DNA of 19,126 nucleotides from Pseudomonadota bacterium (GCA_023386135.1 JAEWKG010000141.1:1-19126); one strand, 5' to 3'; shown: positions 7,424 through 14,941, numbered from the stretch's first letter. The notes: generated from the sequence alone by a model not told the origin. Program-made: numbers and translations.

Positions 7424-8389
7424 TTGGTCGCGGTCAGCTATCACCACACGGTTAACGTCTTGCAAGACGTCGCGACCGATCCCGCCGGCCCGTTCGACCG
7501 GCCCGAGTGGTTCGCGCTGCTTGCCGGTGAGGCGAAGCCGCGCGTCGTGCTGGCGGCCGATGGCGGGCAGGCGATGGCGCTCCCGCTGGCGGAGGCGAAC
7601 GGGCGGCTCGAGGCTTTGCGCAACTGGTACGCCTTCACCTGGGGGCCGCTGGGCAATCCGTCGCAAGAATTGCTGCGCGCTGCGGCGAGAGACCTGCGCC
7701 GCCAGACCCACCGGGTCACAATGTGGCCGGTGCCGGACGAGGACGGCTCAGCAGGCAACCTAGCCGCCGCTTTCCGCGATGCTGGTTGGTCAGTGCGCCG
7801 CGAGGCGTGTGATCACAACCATGTCCTACCGGTCGCCGGTCGCAGCTTCGCCGAGTACTGGGCGGGCCGCCCCGGCGCGATGCGCACCACCTTCAAGCGC
7901 AAGGCCAAGAAGGTCGTCGTCGAACTGTTCGACCGCTTCGCCCCCGCGGCGTGGTCCGAATATGAGGCGATCTACGCCGAGAGCTGGAAGCCGGAAGAAG
8001 GCGACCCCGCTCTCCTCCGCCGCTTCGCCGAGGCAGAAGGCGCACAGGGACGGCTGCGGCTCGGTATTGCGCGCGCCGATGGCGAGGCGGTTGCCGCACA
8101 GTTCTGGACGGTCGAGAACGGCACCGCCTACATCCACAAGCTCGCGCATCGCGAAAGCGCCAAGCCGCTGTCGGCCGGCACCACTCTCAGCGCCGCGCTG
8201 TTCGAGCGCGTGATCGACGTGGACCGGGTGGACCTGGTCGACTTCGGCACCGGCAACGACACCTATAAACGCGACTGGATGGAAGTGGACCGCGCGCGCT
8301 ACCGCATCGATTGTCTCGATCCGAAACAGCCGCGCGCCTGGCCGGCGCTCGCAAAGCGTTTACTTGCGCGTAAACCAAGCGCCCGCTAG
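7424..8389 (+). CDS. FemAB/GNAT-like acyltransferase (Acetyltransf_6 type), exosortase A system-associated
   Basis: About 321 residues with a TTG start at 7424. The fold signature is a basic patch (MRTTFKRKAKKV, near 153-164), a GNAT-like strand region (RLRLGIARADGEAVAAQFWTV) and the strongly conserved block YIHKLAHRESAKPLSAGTTL followed by DFGTGNDTYKRDW (273-285), typical of BioF2-like acyltransferases of polysaccharide clusters. Such enzymes move an acyl or aminoacyl group onto an amine or hydroxyl. The start is uncertain: an in-frame ATG at 7355 would overlap the divergent ligase gene by 42 bases and give an arginine/glycine-rich leader that looks like shadow sequence. The TTG at 7424 has a purine-rich stretch (AAGGGACGAGAAAG) just upstream. 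The next Met lies well inside the domain. First gene of a rightward run with the carrier protein and two hydrolases. Likely donor, the acyl carrier protein, is inference. Confidence 0.82.
   Translation: MVAVSYHHTVNVLQDVATDPAGPFDRPEWFALLAGEAKPRVVLAADGGQAMALPLAEANGRLEALRNWYAFTWGPLGNPSQELLRAAARDLRRQTHRVTMWPVPDEDGSAGNLAAAFRDAGWSVRREACDHNHVLPVAGRSFAEYWAGRPGAMRTTFKRKAKKVVVELFDRFAPAAWSEYEAIYAESWKPEEGDPALLRRFAEAEGAQGRLRLGIARADGEAVAAQFWTVENGTAYIHKLAHRESAKPLSAGTTLSAALFERVIDVDRVDLVDFGTGNDTYKRDWMEVDRARYRIDCLDPKQPRAWPALAKRLLARKPSAR
7455..7470. promoter_or_regulatory. Perfect 16-base palindrome near the divergent start region, candidate operator
   Basis: ACGTCTTGCAAGACGT is identical to its own reverse complement over all 16 bases. 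It lies 58 bases upstream of the ligase start and inside the first dozen codons of the acyltransferase. Since the two divergent starts are only about 27 bases apart, promoters must lie within coding sequence, which makes an operator here plausible. GTTAAC (7451-7456) abuts it. A chance palindrome of this length somewhere in a 19 kb window is not very unlikely, so the call rests mostly on position. Confidence 0.3.
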
Positions 8390-8420
8390 GGGCCGCGCGC
8401 ATTTTCGCGTGAGGGACCGT

Positions 8421-8714
8421 ATGGCGGTTGATCAGCATCACCTGGGGCCGAGCCGCGCCGAGATCGACGCCAAGCTGCGTTCGATCCTGGTCGATGCCCT
8501 CGGTCTCGACCAGGACCGCGTGGCCGGTTTCACCGGCGACACCGGCCTGTTCGGGCACCTGCCCGAGCTCGACTCCATGGCGGTCGCGGGCCTGCTCACC
8601 GAGATGGAAGACCAGCTCGACATCATCATCGACGACGAGGATGTCGATGGCGAGATGCTCGAAACCTACGGCGGCCTGCTCGCCTTCGCCGAGGCCAAAG
8701 CCGCTTCGGCGTGA
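8421..8714 (+). CDS. Acyl carrier protein, exosortase A system-associated
   Basis: 97 residues, acidic. The ATG at 8421 follows GAGGGA by four bases; an earlier in-frame ATG at 8364 lies inside the acyltransferase gene and would add a basic non-ACP leader. The four-helix carrier fold is seen as helix 1 (SRAEIDAKLRSILVDAL), the loop with GDTGLFGHLPELDSM and helix 2 (AVAGLLTEMEDQ). Ser52 in the Asp51-Ser52-Met53 motif is the site for 4'-phosphopantetheine. The protein is expected to hold the acyl or aminoacyl group activated by the ligase of this cluster and present it to the FemAB/GNAT-like transferase encoded just before it. The stop overlaps the next start (GTGA, 8711-8714). It is not the fatty-acid AcpP, whose DSL-type motif and sequence differ. 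Confidence 0.92.
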   Translation: MAVDQHHLGPSRAEIDAKLRSILVDALGLDQDRVAGFTGDTGLFGHLPELDSMAVAGLLTEMEDQLDIIIDDEDVDGEMLETYGGLLAFAEAKAASA

Positions 8715-9397
8715 CCCCGTTCCACTTCATCGATTGGCCGTGCCCCTCCGCCGGTGGAGGGACGCACGAGGAGATGGCGCTCGTCTTCGACCGCAACCGG
8801 GTGCGGCGGCTGCTGGTGCTGCCGGCGTGGTTCGACGAGGCCAACAAGATGCGGCGCCAGACCGTCGAGGTGATGCGGCGGCTCGACCTGTTGGGCATCG
8901 ACAGCATGCTGCCGGACTTTCCCGGCTGCAACGAGAGCGAGGCGTCGCTGGCTGAGCAGACGCTGCAAAGTTGGCGTCAGGCCGCAGCGGGCGCGGCGGA
9001 GGCGTTCCGCGCGACGCACGTGCTGACCATCCGCAGCGGTGCCCTGCTCGCGCCCGCGGACCTGCCGGGTTGGACCTACTCGCCGGTCGGCGGCGCCAAG
9101 CTGCTGCGCGGCATGCTACGCGCACGCACGATCGCCTCGCGCGAGGCGGGCAAGGCCGAGCGGGCGGAGGATTTGCAGGCCGTCGCCCGGGACAGTGGCA
9201 TTGAGCTGTCAGGCTGGGCGGTCGGCGCGGAAATGTTCCGTGCCCTCGAAGACGCAGAACCCGGCAACGCTTTGGCCGAGATCGGGCAGGACCTCGTCGG
9301 CGGAACCGGCCTGTGGCGCCGCGCCGAGCCCGACGAGGACCCCGAGCAGGCCGATGCCCTCGCCGCGCTGATCGCGATCGGGCTGTCCGGCCAATGA
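8711..9397 (+). CDS. Exosortase A system-associated hydrolase 2-like protein (divergent alpha/beta fold)
   Basis: 228 residues from a GTG that overlaps the carrier-protein stop. The strand and loop pattern is that of an alpha/beta hydrolase: RRLLVLPAWFDEANKMRR, then a DFPGCNES loop (69-76, equivalent to DLPGxGxS) and the elbow region HVLTIRSGALLA (103-114). The block YSPVGGAKLLRGMLRART (123-140) and the late segment ELSGWAVGAEMFRAL (165-179) match the layout of exosortase hydrolase 2 (TIGR03101-like) as I remember it. The classical G-x-S-x-G nucleophile elbow is absent, replaced by T-I-R-S-G-A, so hydrolytic activity is doubtful. It is somewhat short for the family. Lies between the carrier protein and hydrolase 1 and overlaps the latter by four bases. 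Its role may be structural, binding, or hydrolysis by a non-standard residue. Confidence 0.75.
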   Translation: MTPFHFIDWPCPSAGGGTHEEMALVFDRNRVRRLLVLPAWFDEANKMRRQTVEVMRRLDLLGIDSMLPDFPGCNESEASLAEQTLQSWRQAAAGAAEAFRATHVLTIRSGALLAPADLPGWTYSPVGGAKLLRGMLRARTIASREAGKAERAEDLQAVARDSGIELSGWAVGAEMFRALEDAEPGNALAEIGQDLVGGTGLWRRAEPDEDPEQADALAALIAIGLSGQ

Positions 9398-10173
9398 GCC
9401 GCCTCCACCTCACCTTCGAGTGCATGGGCGAGACGCTGGCGGGCTCGCTCGATACCGCGCCGGGAGCGAGCGGGTTGCTGCTGGTGACCGGCGGCAGCGA
9501 GACCCGCGCGGGCGCCTTCTCCGGCCAGGCCGCGCTCGCCGCGCGGATCGCGGCGGCGGGATTCCCGGTATTCCGCTTCGACCGCCGCGGGGTCGGCGAC
9601 AGCGGCGGTGAGAACAAGGGCTTCCGCAAGTCCGCCCGCGACATCGAGAGCGCGCTGGCTGCGTTCCGGGTCATTGCCCCGCAGGTGGAGCGCGTGGTCG
9701 GCTTCGGCAACTGCGACGCCGCCAGCGCGCTGATGCTGGCCAGGGGTACCGAGTGCGACGCGCTGGTGCTGTCCAACCCGTGGACCATCGAAGGCGACGA
9801 TGCCGCGCCGCCTCCCGCCGCGGTGCGCGCGCGGTATGCCGAGAAGCTCAAGAACCCGCGCGAGGTGGCCCGGTTGCTGACCGGCGGGGTCAACCTCGGC
9901 AAGCTCGCCAAGGGCTTGGTGCAGGCGGGCAAGCGCCAGTCGGCGCCGACCACACTTGCGGGCGAGATGGCGGTCGGGCTAGCGGCGTTTCACGGACCGG
10001 TGCGCTTCCTGCTCGCAGGCGCGGACCGCACCGCGCAGGCCTTTGCCGCGAACTGGGATGCGGCCGACGACCGGATCATTCGTTGCGAAGGCGCCGGTCA
10101 CGCCTGGGGCGAGGCACATGCCCGCGAGTTCCTCGACCGCGAACTGCTCGCGATGCTGCGGGCCGCGCCCTAG
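9394..10173 (+). CDS. Exosortase A system-associated hydrolase 1 (alpha/beta hydrolase with cysteine at the nucleophile position)
   Basis: 259 residues starting at the ATG that overlaps the upstream stop (ATGA, 9394-9397). It shows the oxyanion region LLLVTGGSETRAGAF, the FDRRGVGDSGG loop (62-72) typical of alpha/beta hydrolases, the elbow GFGNCDAASA (103-112) with Cys107 in place of serine, AGADR with Asp211 as probable acid, and EGAGHAW with His236 as probable base. A Cys-Asp-His triad points to a thioester- or ester-cleaving or acyl-transferring enzyme similar to dienelactone hydrolase chemistry. This fits the exosortase hydrolase 1 family (TIGR03100-like) and a possible role in releasing the group held on the neighbouring carrier protein; that role is inference. 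It ends the rightward run; its TAG stop overlaps that of the convergent methyltransferase, with no visible terminator. Confidence 0.88.
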   Translation: MSRLHLTFECMGETLAGSLDTAPGASGLLLVTGGSETRAGAFSGQAALAARIAAAGFPVFRFDRRGVGDSGGENKGFRKSARDIESALAAFRVIAPQVERVVGFGNCDAASALMLARGTECDALVLSNPWTIEGDDAAPPPAAVRARYAEKLKNPREVARLLTGGVNLGKLAKGLVQAGKRQSAPTTLAGEMAVGLAAFHGPVRFLLAGADRTAQAFAANWDAADDRIIRCEGAGHAWGEAHAREFLDRELLAMLRAAP

Positions 10174-11360
10174 CGGACGAACAGGCTGGCGAGCTCGACG
10201 TGGGTCGACCAGCGGAACTGGCCCACCGGGCGCAGCTCGGCGAGACGGAAGCCCGCATCGACGAGCGTGCGCGCGTCTTTCGCCCAGCTGGCCGGATTGC
10301 AACTGATGTACACCACTCGTGAAAGCGCGCTGCGGGCGATCTGCAGCGCTTGTTCGCGGGCGCCGGCGCGGGGCGGATCGAGCAGCACCGCATCGAAGCG
10401 CGCCACTTCGTCGGGTTGCAGCGGATTGCGGAACAGGTCGCGGTGGATGGCCGTCACGCGGTTGCCGGTGCGGCCGGCGGCCAGGCGGCAGGCGAGATGC
10501 GCGTCGCGCGCGGCTTCGTAGGCCGTCGCCTTGCTCGAAAGCGCAAAGGCGAAAGTGCCGAGGCCAGAGAACAGGTCCGCTACCTCGCCACAATCGCCCA
10601 GCCATTCGCGCGCGGCGGCGATCAGCGCGGCTTCGCCATCGGCGGTGGCCTGAAGGAACGCGCCCGGCGGCAGCGAGACCGCCGCGCCGCCGAGTGTCAC
10701 GGTGACAGGCTCGGGCTCGTACACCGATTCCGGGCCATAGCCGAGATCGACCGTCAACCGGGCCAAGCGATTGTCACGCGCGAAGTCGAGCGCGCCCTCG
10801 GTCGCGGCGAGGCCTTCCATGGTGAAGTTCTTTAGACCGCAGTCGACGCCCTGGTCCGCGAGCGACAGCTCGACATCGACCGCCCACCGCCCGCGCTGTG
10901 TGGCCATGAGCCGCCGCAGCGGCGCGACGAGCGCGAACAGTTCGGGCCGGATGACATGGCACTCATGCATATCGACGATCGCGTGGGAGCCCGCCTCGCG
11001 GAAGCCGATGACCGGCTTGCCGCCTTGGCTCGCCGCATGGAGCGTCGCGCGCCGGCGCGAGCGGGGTGGTGACAAGTGCGGCGCCGCGACAAGACCCGGC
11101 TCGATGTCTTGGGATTGCGCCGCGAACACCACCCGATCGCGGACGAAGACGGCCAGCGCGGCCTCGTCGAGATGCTGCAGCTGGCACCCGCCGCAGCGGC
11201 GGAAGTGACGGCACGGCGGAACGGCACGGTGGAGGCCCGGCTGCACGGTGCCATCGGGCAAGACGACGTCACCAGGCGCGGCGAAGGCGACGTGACGACC
11301 GCTCGCGGTCACGCCGTCACCCTTCGCGGCAACGCGGACAATTTCTTCAGGCTCGGTCAC
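10170..11360 (-). CDS. 23S rRNA (uracil-C5)-methyltransferase, TrmA/RlmD (RumA) family
   Basis: 396 residues from a GTG that overlaps the upstream stop (GTGA). It uses S-adenosylmethionine to methylate C5 of a uridine in RNA. An iron-sulfur cluster is indicated by Cys50, Cys56, Cys59 and Cys134 (C-x5-C-x2-C, then HECH). The SAM site is VADLFSGLGTFAF (260-272) and DPPR follows at 328-331. Cys354 in YISCNPASWAKD is the catalytic nucleophile, and HVE near residue 389 provides the general base. The N-terminal TRAM-like domain is short. Whether the target is 23S rRNA (RlmC/RlmD type) or tRNA cannot be settled from sequence alone, so no symbol is given. No ribosome-binding site is evident; translation is probably coupled to the NAD(P)H-hydrate repair gene. 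Its stop overlaps that of hydrolase 1 on the other strand (CTAG). Confidence 0.92.
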   Translation of the reverse strand: MTEPEEIVRVAAKGDGVTASGRHVAFAAPGDVVLPDGTVQPGLHRAVPPCRHFRRCGGCQLQHLDEAALAVFVRDRVVFAAQSQDIEPGLVAAPHLSPPRSRRRATLHAASQGGKPVIGFREAGSHAIVDMHECHVIRPELFALVAPLRRLMATQRGRWAVDVELSLADQGVDCGLKNFTMEGLAATEGALDFARDNRLARLTVDLGYGPESVYEPEPVTVTLGGAAVSLPPGAFLQATADGEAALIAAAREWLGDCGEVADLFSGLGTFAFALSSKATAYEAARDAHLACRLAAGRTGNRVTAIHRDLFRNPLQPDEVARFDAVLLDPPRAGAREQALQIARSALSRVVYISCNPASWAKDARTLVDAGFRLAELRPVGQFRWSTHVELASLFVR

Positions 11361-12754
11361 AGGAAGCGGGGATAAGCGCTTGAAACTGCATTGGCCAGAT
11401 CATCGGCGGTGAAGGCCGGTCCGGCGATGCGCGCGGCCTCGCCATGCAGCCACACCGCCTCTTCCGCGGCATGCACCGGATCGCCGCTCACCGCCAGGCG
11501 CCCTGCGGCGATCCCGGCGAGCACATCGCCGGTCCCCCCCGTCGATAGCCAGGATGAAGCGGGCGGGAACAAAGCCAGCCGACCGTCGGCGGTTGCCAGC
11601 ACGGTATCCGGACCTTTCGCCAGCACGGTCAACCCGGTCACGTCGGCGAGTCCCCTCGCTCGCTCTAGCTTGCCCTCCGCAGCGACACCGAAAGCTTCGC
11701 AAAGTGCCGCCAACTCGCCCTCATGCGGGGTCAAGAGCAAGCGGGTCGTATCCAGCCCCTCGATTGCATCGTCGTCGAGCAGGTGCAGCGCATCGGCGTC
11801 GAGCACGGTAGGCAAGCGGCGTTCGAGCGCGGCCGACAAGCGCGTGCGCGCGTTGGCGTCGCGGCCGAGACCGGGACCGACCAGCAAGGCAGACGAGCGC
11901 TTGTCCGTCAGCGCATCCGCCAACGGCTGCCGGTCGACCACCAACGCTGCCGGAGCGCCGACGAAACGTTCGCCGGAGAGCAGTTTGACGTACCCAGCGC
12001 CGCTGCGCATGGCGGCCTCGCTGGCGAGTAGCGCGGCGCCGGGCATGGCGCCCGCAACCACCCCGACCAGGCCGCGCGTGTACTTGTGTACATCGGTCGC
12101 GGGGACGTTCAGCCGAGGGCGGCTCGATACCCTCGCCGCACCCGTGACTTGTCCCACGCCGATACCGACGCAGCGCCGTTCGCCCATCAGCGCCCGCGCG
12201 GGCATCAGGAAGTGCGCGGGCTTCCACGCCCCGAGCGCGAGCGTCAGGTCGCAGGGCGTGACCGCGCCGAGTAGGGCCCCGTCGTCGGTCGTCACGCCGC
12301 TCGGCAGATCGACTGCGACGGTCAATTCGTGTCGCGCGGCAAGTCTTGCGATGAGTGCGGAGTGCCCTTCCGAGAGCGGCCGAGACAGGCCCGATCCGAA
12401 CAGGCAATCGACGAATACGCCGCCGCGCCCACCGGCATCAGCATCGAGAACCTCTTCAGCCCACGCGTCTCGGGCAGTCCGCGCCGCATCCGTCGCGGGC
12501 GCAAGCGGCGCAATCACCGTCACCTCCAGCCCGCGCGCGCTCAGGACCTCGGCAATCACATAGCCGTCACCGCCGTTGTTGCCGGGGCCGCACAGCACCG
12601 TGACCGAGCGCCCCGCCGCCACCCGCCACACCCAGTCCGCGGCGCCGCGGCCGGCGCGCTGCATCAGTTCGTCGATCGACACACCTTGCGCCACCAAGGC
12701 GTCCTCGGCCGCGCGCATCTGGCTGGCGGTCAGGACCTGCTCAGCGCTGGACAT
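11357..12754 (-). CDS. nnr: Bifunctional NAD(P)H-hydrate repair enzyme (NAD(P)HX epimerase and ADP-dependent dehydratase)
   Basis: 465 residues with two fused domains. The N-terminal YjeF/NnrE epimerase (about 1-205) carries GPGNNGGDGYVIA (56-68) and VAVDLPSG (146-153). The C-terminal ribokinase-like NnrD dehydratase (about 215-465) carries HKYTRGLVGVVAG (223-235), SGAGYV (251-256), TPHEGE (342-347), LAKGPDTVL (378-386) and the anion-hole motif STGGTGDVLAG (404-414). Together they convert damaged hydrated NAD(P)H back to the active cofactor. The length is near the bacterial average, slightly short. The ATG at 12754 lies 14 bases inside the upstream lipoprotein gene. The stop overlaps the methyltransferase start. 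Confidence 0.95.
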   Translation of the reverse strand: MSSAEQVLTASQMRAAEDALVAQGVSIDELMQRAGRGAADWVWRVAAGRSVTVLCGPGNNGGDGYVIAEVLSARGLEVTVIAPLAPATDAARTARDAWAEEVLDADAGGRGGVFVDCLFGSGLSRPLSEGHSALIARLAARHELTVAVDLPSGVTTDDGALLGAVTPCDLTLALGAWKPAHFLMPARALMGERRCVGIGVGQVTGAARVSSRPRLNVPATDVHKYTRGLVGVVAGAMPGAALLASEAAMRSGAGYVKLLSGERFVGAPAALVVDRQPLADALTDKRSSALLVGPGLGRDANARTRLSAALERRLPTVLDADALHLLDDDAIEGLDTTRLLLTPHEGELAALCEAFGVAAEGKLERARGLADVTGLTVLAKGPDTVLATADGRLALFPPASSWLSTGGTGDVLAGIAAGRLAVSGDPVHAAEEAVWLHGEAARIAGPAFTADDLANAVSSAYPRFL

Positions 12755-13097
12755 CGATCGTGGCCGGGAAGCGGTAGCGGTCCGGCCCGACGCGGACCTC
12801 TCGCACGGGGGGATCGCCGCTGACCGTGTTCACCGCCTCGTCCGCGCCGTCGATCGCGATCATGGTCTGGCGATCGGGCGCGATGCGAAAGCGGCGAAAC
12901 GCGCCATTGGGATGGCGGACGACGAACTCCGTCCCTTCTTCGCCGGCGACCTTTTCGACCAGGCAGTCGGGACCGAACTCGGCGCCCTCGCCCTGTGCGC
13001 ACTCGATCCGCTGAGCGCCCTTGCTCGCCTGCGGCTGCGCCTCCCCGCGATTGCACGCGACCAGCGCCACCAGCGCGAGCGCGGGCCAGGCCCTCAC
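12741..13097 (-). CDS. Small predicted lipoprotein of unknown function
   Basis: 118 residues from a GTG that overlaps the ilvD stop (GTGA, 13094-13097). A very short signal peptide (RAWPALALVALVAC) ends in a lipobox Leu12-Val13-Ala14-Cys15, so the mature protein should be an acylated periplasmic or outer-membrane lipoprotein. The mature domain is small, with a Cys pair (ECAQGEGAEFGPDC) and several beta-strand-like stretches (TEFVVRHPNGAFRRFRIAP, VREVRVGPDRYRFP). I do not recognise a family. It is bracketed by ilvD and the NAD(P)H-hydrate repair gene with tight overlaps on both sides, which shows it is a real, co-translated gene but says little about function. Confidence 0.8.
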   Translation of the reverse strand: MRAWPALALVALVACNRGEAQPQASKGAQRIECAQGEGAEFGPDCLVEKVAGEEGTEFVVRHPNGAFRRFRIAPDRQTMIAIDGADEAVNTVSGDPPVREVRVGPDRYRFPATIDVQR

Positions 13098-14941
13098 GCG
13101 CGCTTCAGCCGGCCGAGATCGCGCACCGCGCCGCGCGCCGCGCTGGTGGTCATCGCGGCGTAGGCTTGGAGCGCCGTCGACACCGCGCGCGGACGTGGCT
13201 TGGCGGGGAACCAGCCATGGCCCTCCTGCTCCTCGCGCCGGCGCGCCAGCTCCTCTGCTGGCACTGCCAGCACGATGGTGCGATCAGGGATGCTGATCTC
13301 GATCCAATCGCCATCACGAACGAGGGCGATCGTGCCGCCCTCTGCCGCTTCGGGGCTGACGTGACCGATCGACAGGCCGCTGGTGCCGCCCGAGAAGCGC
13401 CCGTCGGTCACCAGCGCGCAGGCCGCGCCGAGGCCTTTCGATTTCAAATAGCTGGTCGGGTAGAGCATTTCCTGCATGCCCGGCCCGCCGCGCGGCCCTT
13501 CGTAGCGTATGACGATCACGTCGCCGCTGACCACCTGGTCGGTCAGGATCGCGGTCACCGCCGCGTCCTGGCTCTCATAGACCTTTGCGGGCCCGCCAAA
13601 GGTGAGGATGCTTTCGTCCACGCCCGCGGTCTTCACGATGCAGCCGTCCTTGGCGAGGTTGCCGAACAGAACCGCGAGCCCACCGTCCTGGCTGAACGCG
13701 TGCACCTTGGCGCGGATGACGCCGCCCTGTCGGTCGGTGTCGAGCTCGTCCCACCGCCTGGCCTGGCTGAAGGCGGTCTGCGTCGGCACCCCGCCCGGCG
13801 CGGCGCGGTAGAAGTCCTGCACCGCCGGATTGTTGGTCAACCGCACGTCCCAATCGGCGAGCGCGTCGCCCATCGTCGGCGAGTGCACCGTGGGTAGAGC
13901 GGTGTGCAGCAGCTGCGCGCGGTCGAGCTCGCCGAGGATCGCCATGATCCCGCCGGCGCGGTGGACGTCCTCCATGTGCACGTCGCTCTTGGCCGGGGCG
14001 ACCTTGCACAGGCACGGCACCTCGCGGCTGAGACGATCGATGTCGGCCATCGTGAAATCGACCCCCGCCTCGTGCGCCGCGGCGAGCAGGTGCAGCACGG
14101 TGTTGGTCGACCCGCCCATCGCGATGTCGAGGCTCATCGCGTTCTCGAACGCCTCGAAGCTGGCGATTGAGCGCGGCAGGACGCTGTCGTCGCCCTCGCC
14201 GTAGTAGCGGCGGCATAGCTCGACCACGAGGCGCCCGGCGCGCTCGAACAGGCCCTGGCGGTCGGCGTGGGTGGCGAGCACCGAGCCGTTGCCCGGCAGC
14301 GACAGTCCCAGCGCCTCGGTCAGGCAGTTCATCGAATTGGCGGTGAACATGCCGCTGCACGATCCGCAGGTGGGGCACGCGGCCTTCTCGATGTCGGCCA
14401 CTTCCTCGTCGGTGAACTTCTCGTCGGCGGCGGCGACCATCGCGTCCACGAGGTCGAGCGCGACCTCCTTGCCCTTCACCACCACCTTGCCCGCTTCCAT
14501 CGGCCCGCCGCTGACGAACACGACGGGGATGTTGATCCGCAGCGCCGCCATCAGCATGCCTGGCGTAATCTTGTCGCAGTTGGAGATGCACACCATCGCG
14601 TCGGCGCAGTGGGCGTTGACCATGTACTCGACGCTGTCGGCGATCAGCTCCCTCGAAGGGAGCGAATAGAGCATCCCGTCGTGGCCCATCGCGATCCCGT
14701 CATCGACCGCTATGGTATTGAATTCCTTGGCCACCCCGCCGGCGGCCTCGATCTGGCGCGCGACGAGTTGGCCGAGGTCCTTCAGGTGCACGTGCCCCGG
14801 CACGAACTGGGTGAAGCTGTTGACCACCGCCACGATCGGCTTGCCGAAGTCACCGTCCTTCATCCCCGTCGCGCGCCATAGCCCGCGCGCGCCGGCCATG
14901 TTGCGGCCATGGGTCGAGGTGCGGGAGCGGAGTTCGGGCAT
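13094..14941 (-). CDS. ilvD: Dihydroxy-acid dehydratase (isoleucine/valine biosynthesis)
   Basis: 615 residues, almost the same length as E. coli IlvD (616). It dehydrates 2,3-dihydroxy-isovalerate and 2,3-dihydroxy-3-methylvalerate in branched-chain amino acid synthesis, in the cytoplasm. The N-terminus THGRNMAGARGLWRATGM is diagnostic. Cluster cysteines are Cys122 (SNCDKITPG) and Cys195 (CPTCGSCSG). The first loop reads VNSFTQFVPGHVHL, as in the oxygen-sensitive [4Fe-4S] E. coli type, rather than the NTCN of the [2Fe-2S] type. The C-terminus has DGRFSGGTSGLSIGHVSPEA. The start at 14941 gives the family-like MPELRS; an in-frame ATG pair six to seven codons upstream is possible but less likely. 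It leads a coupled run with the small lipoprotein, the hydrate-repair enzyme and the methyltransferase. Confidence 0.97.
   Translation of the reverse strand: MPELRSRTSTHGRNMAGARGLWRATGMKDGDFGKPIVAVVNSFTQFVPGHVHLKDLGQLVARQIEAAGGVAKEFNTIAVDDGIAMGHDGMLYSLPSRELIADSVEYMVNAHCADAMVCISNCDKITPGMLMAALRINIPVVFVSGGPMEAGKVVVKGKEVALDLVDAMVAAADEKFTDEEVADIEKAACPTCGSCSGMFTANSMNCLTEALGLSLPGNGSVLATHADRQGLFERAGRLVVELCRRYYGEGDDSVLPRSIASFEAFENAMSLDIAMGGSTNTVLHLLAAAHEAGVDFTMADIDRLSREVPCLCKVAPAKSDVHMEDVHRAGGIMAILGELDRAQLLHTALPTVHSPTMGDALADWDVRLTNNPAVQDFYRAAPGGVPTQTAFSQARRWDELDTDRQGGVIRAKVHAFSQDGGLAVLFGNLAKDGCIVKTAGVDESILTFGGPAKVYESQDAAVTAILTDQVVSGDVIVIRYEGPRGGPGMQEMLYPTSYLKSKGLGAACALVTDGRFSGGTSGLSIGHVSPEAAEGGTIALVRDGDWIEISIPDRTIVLAVPAEELARRREEQEGHGWFPAKPRPRAVSTALQAYAAMTTSAARGAVRDLGRLKRA

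Noticed and set aside
7295..7456. Repeated GTTAAC/GGTTAAC words (also near 4618) as a shared operator
   Set aside because: Only a few copies, some inside conserved coding positions, with no constant spacing to starts.
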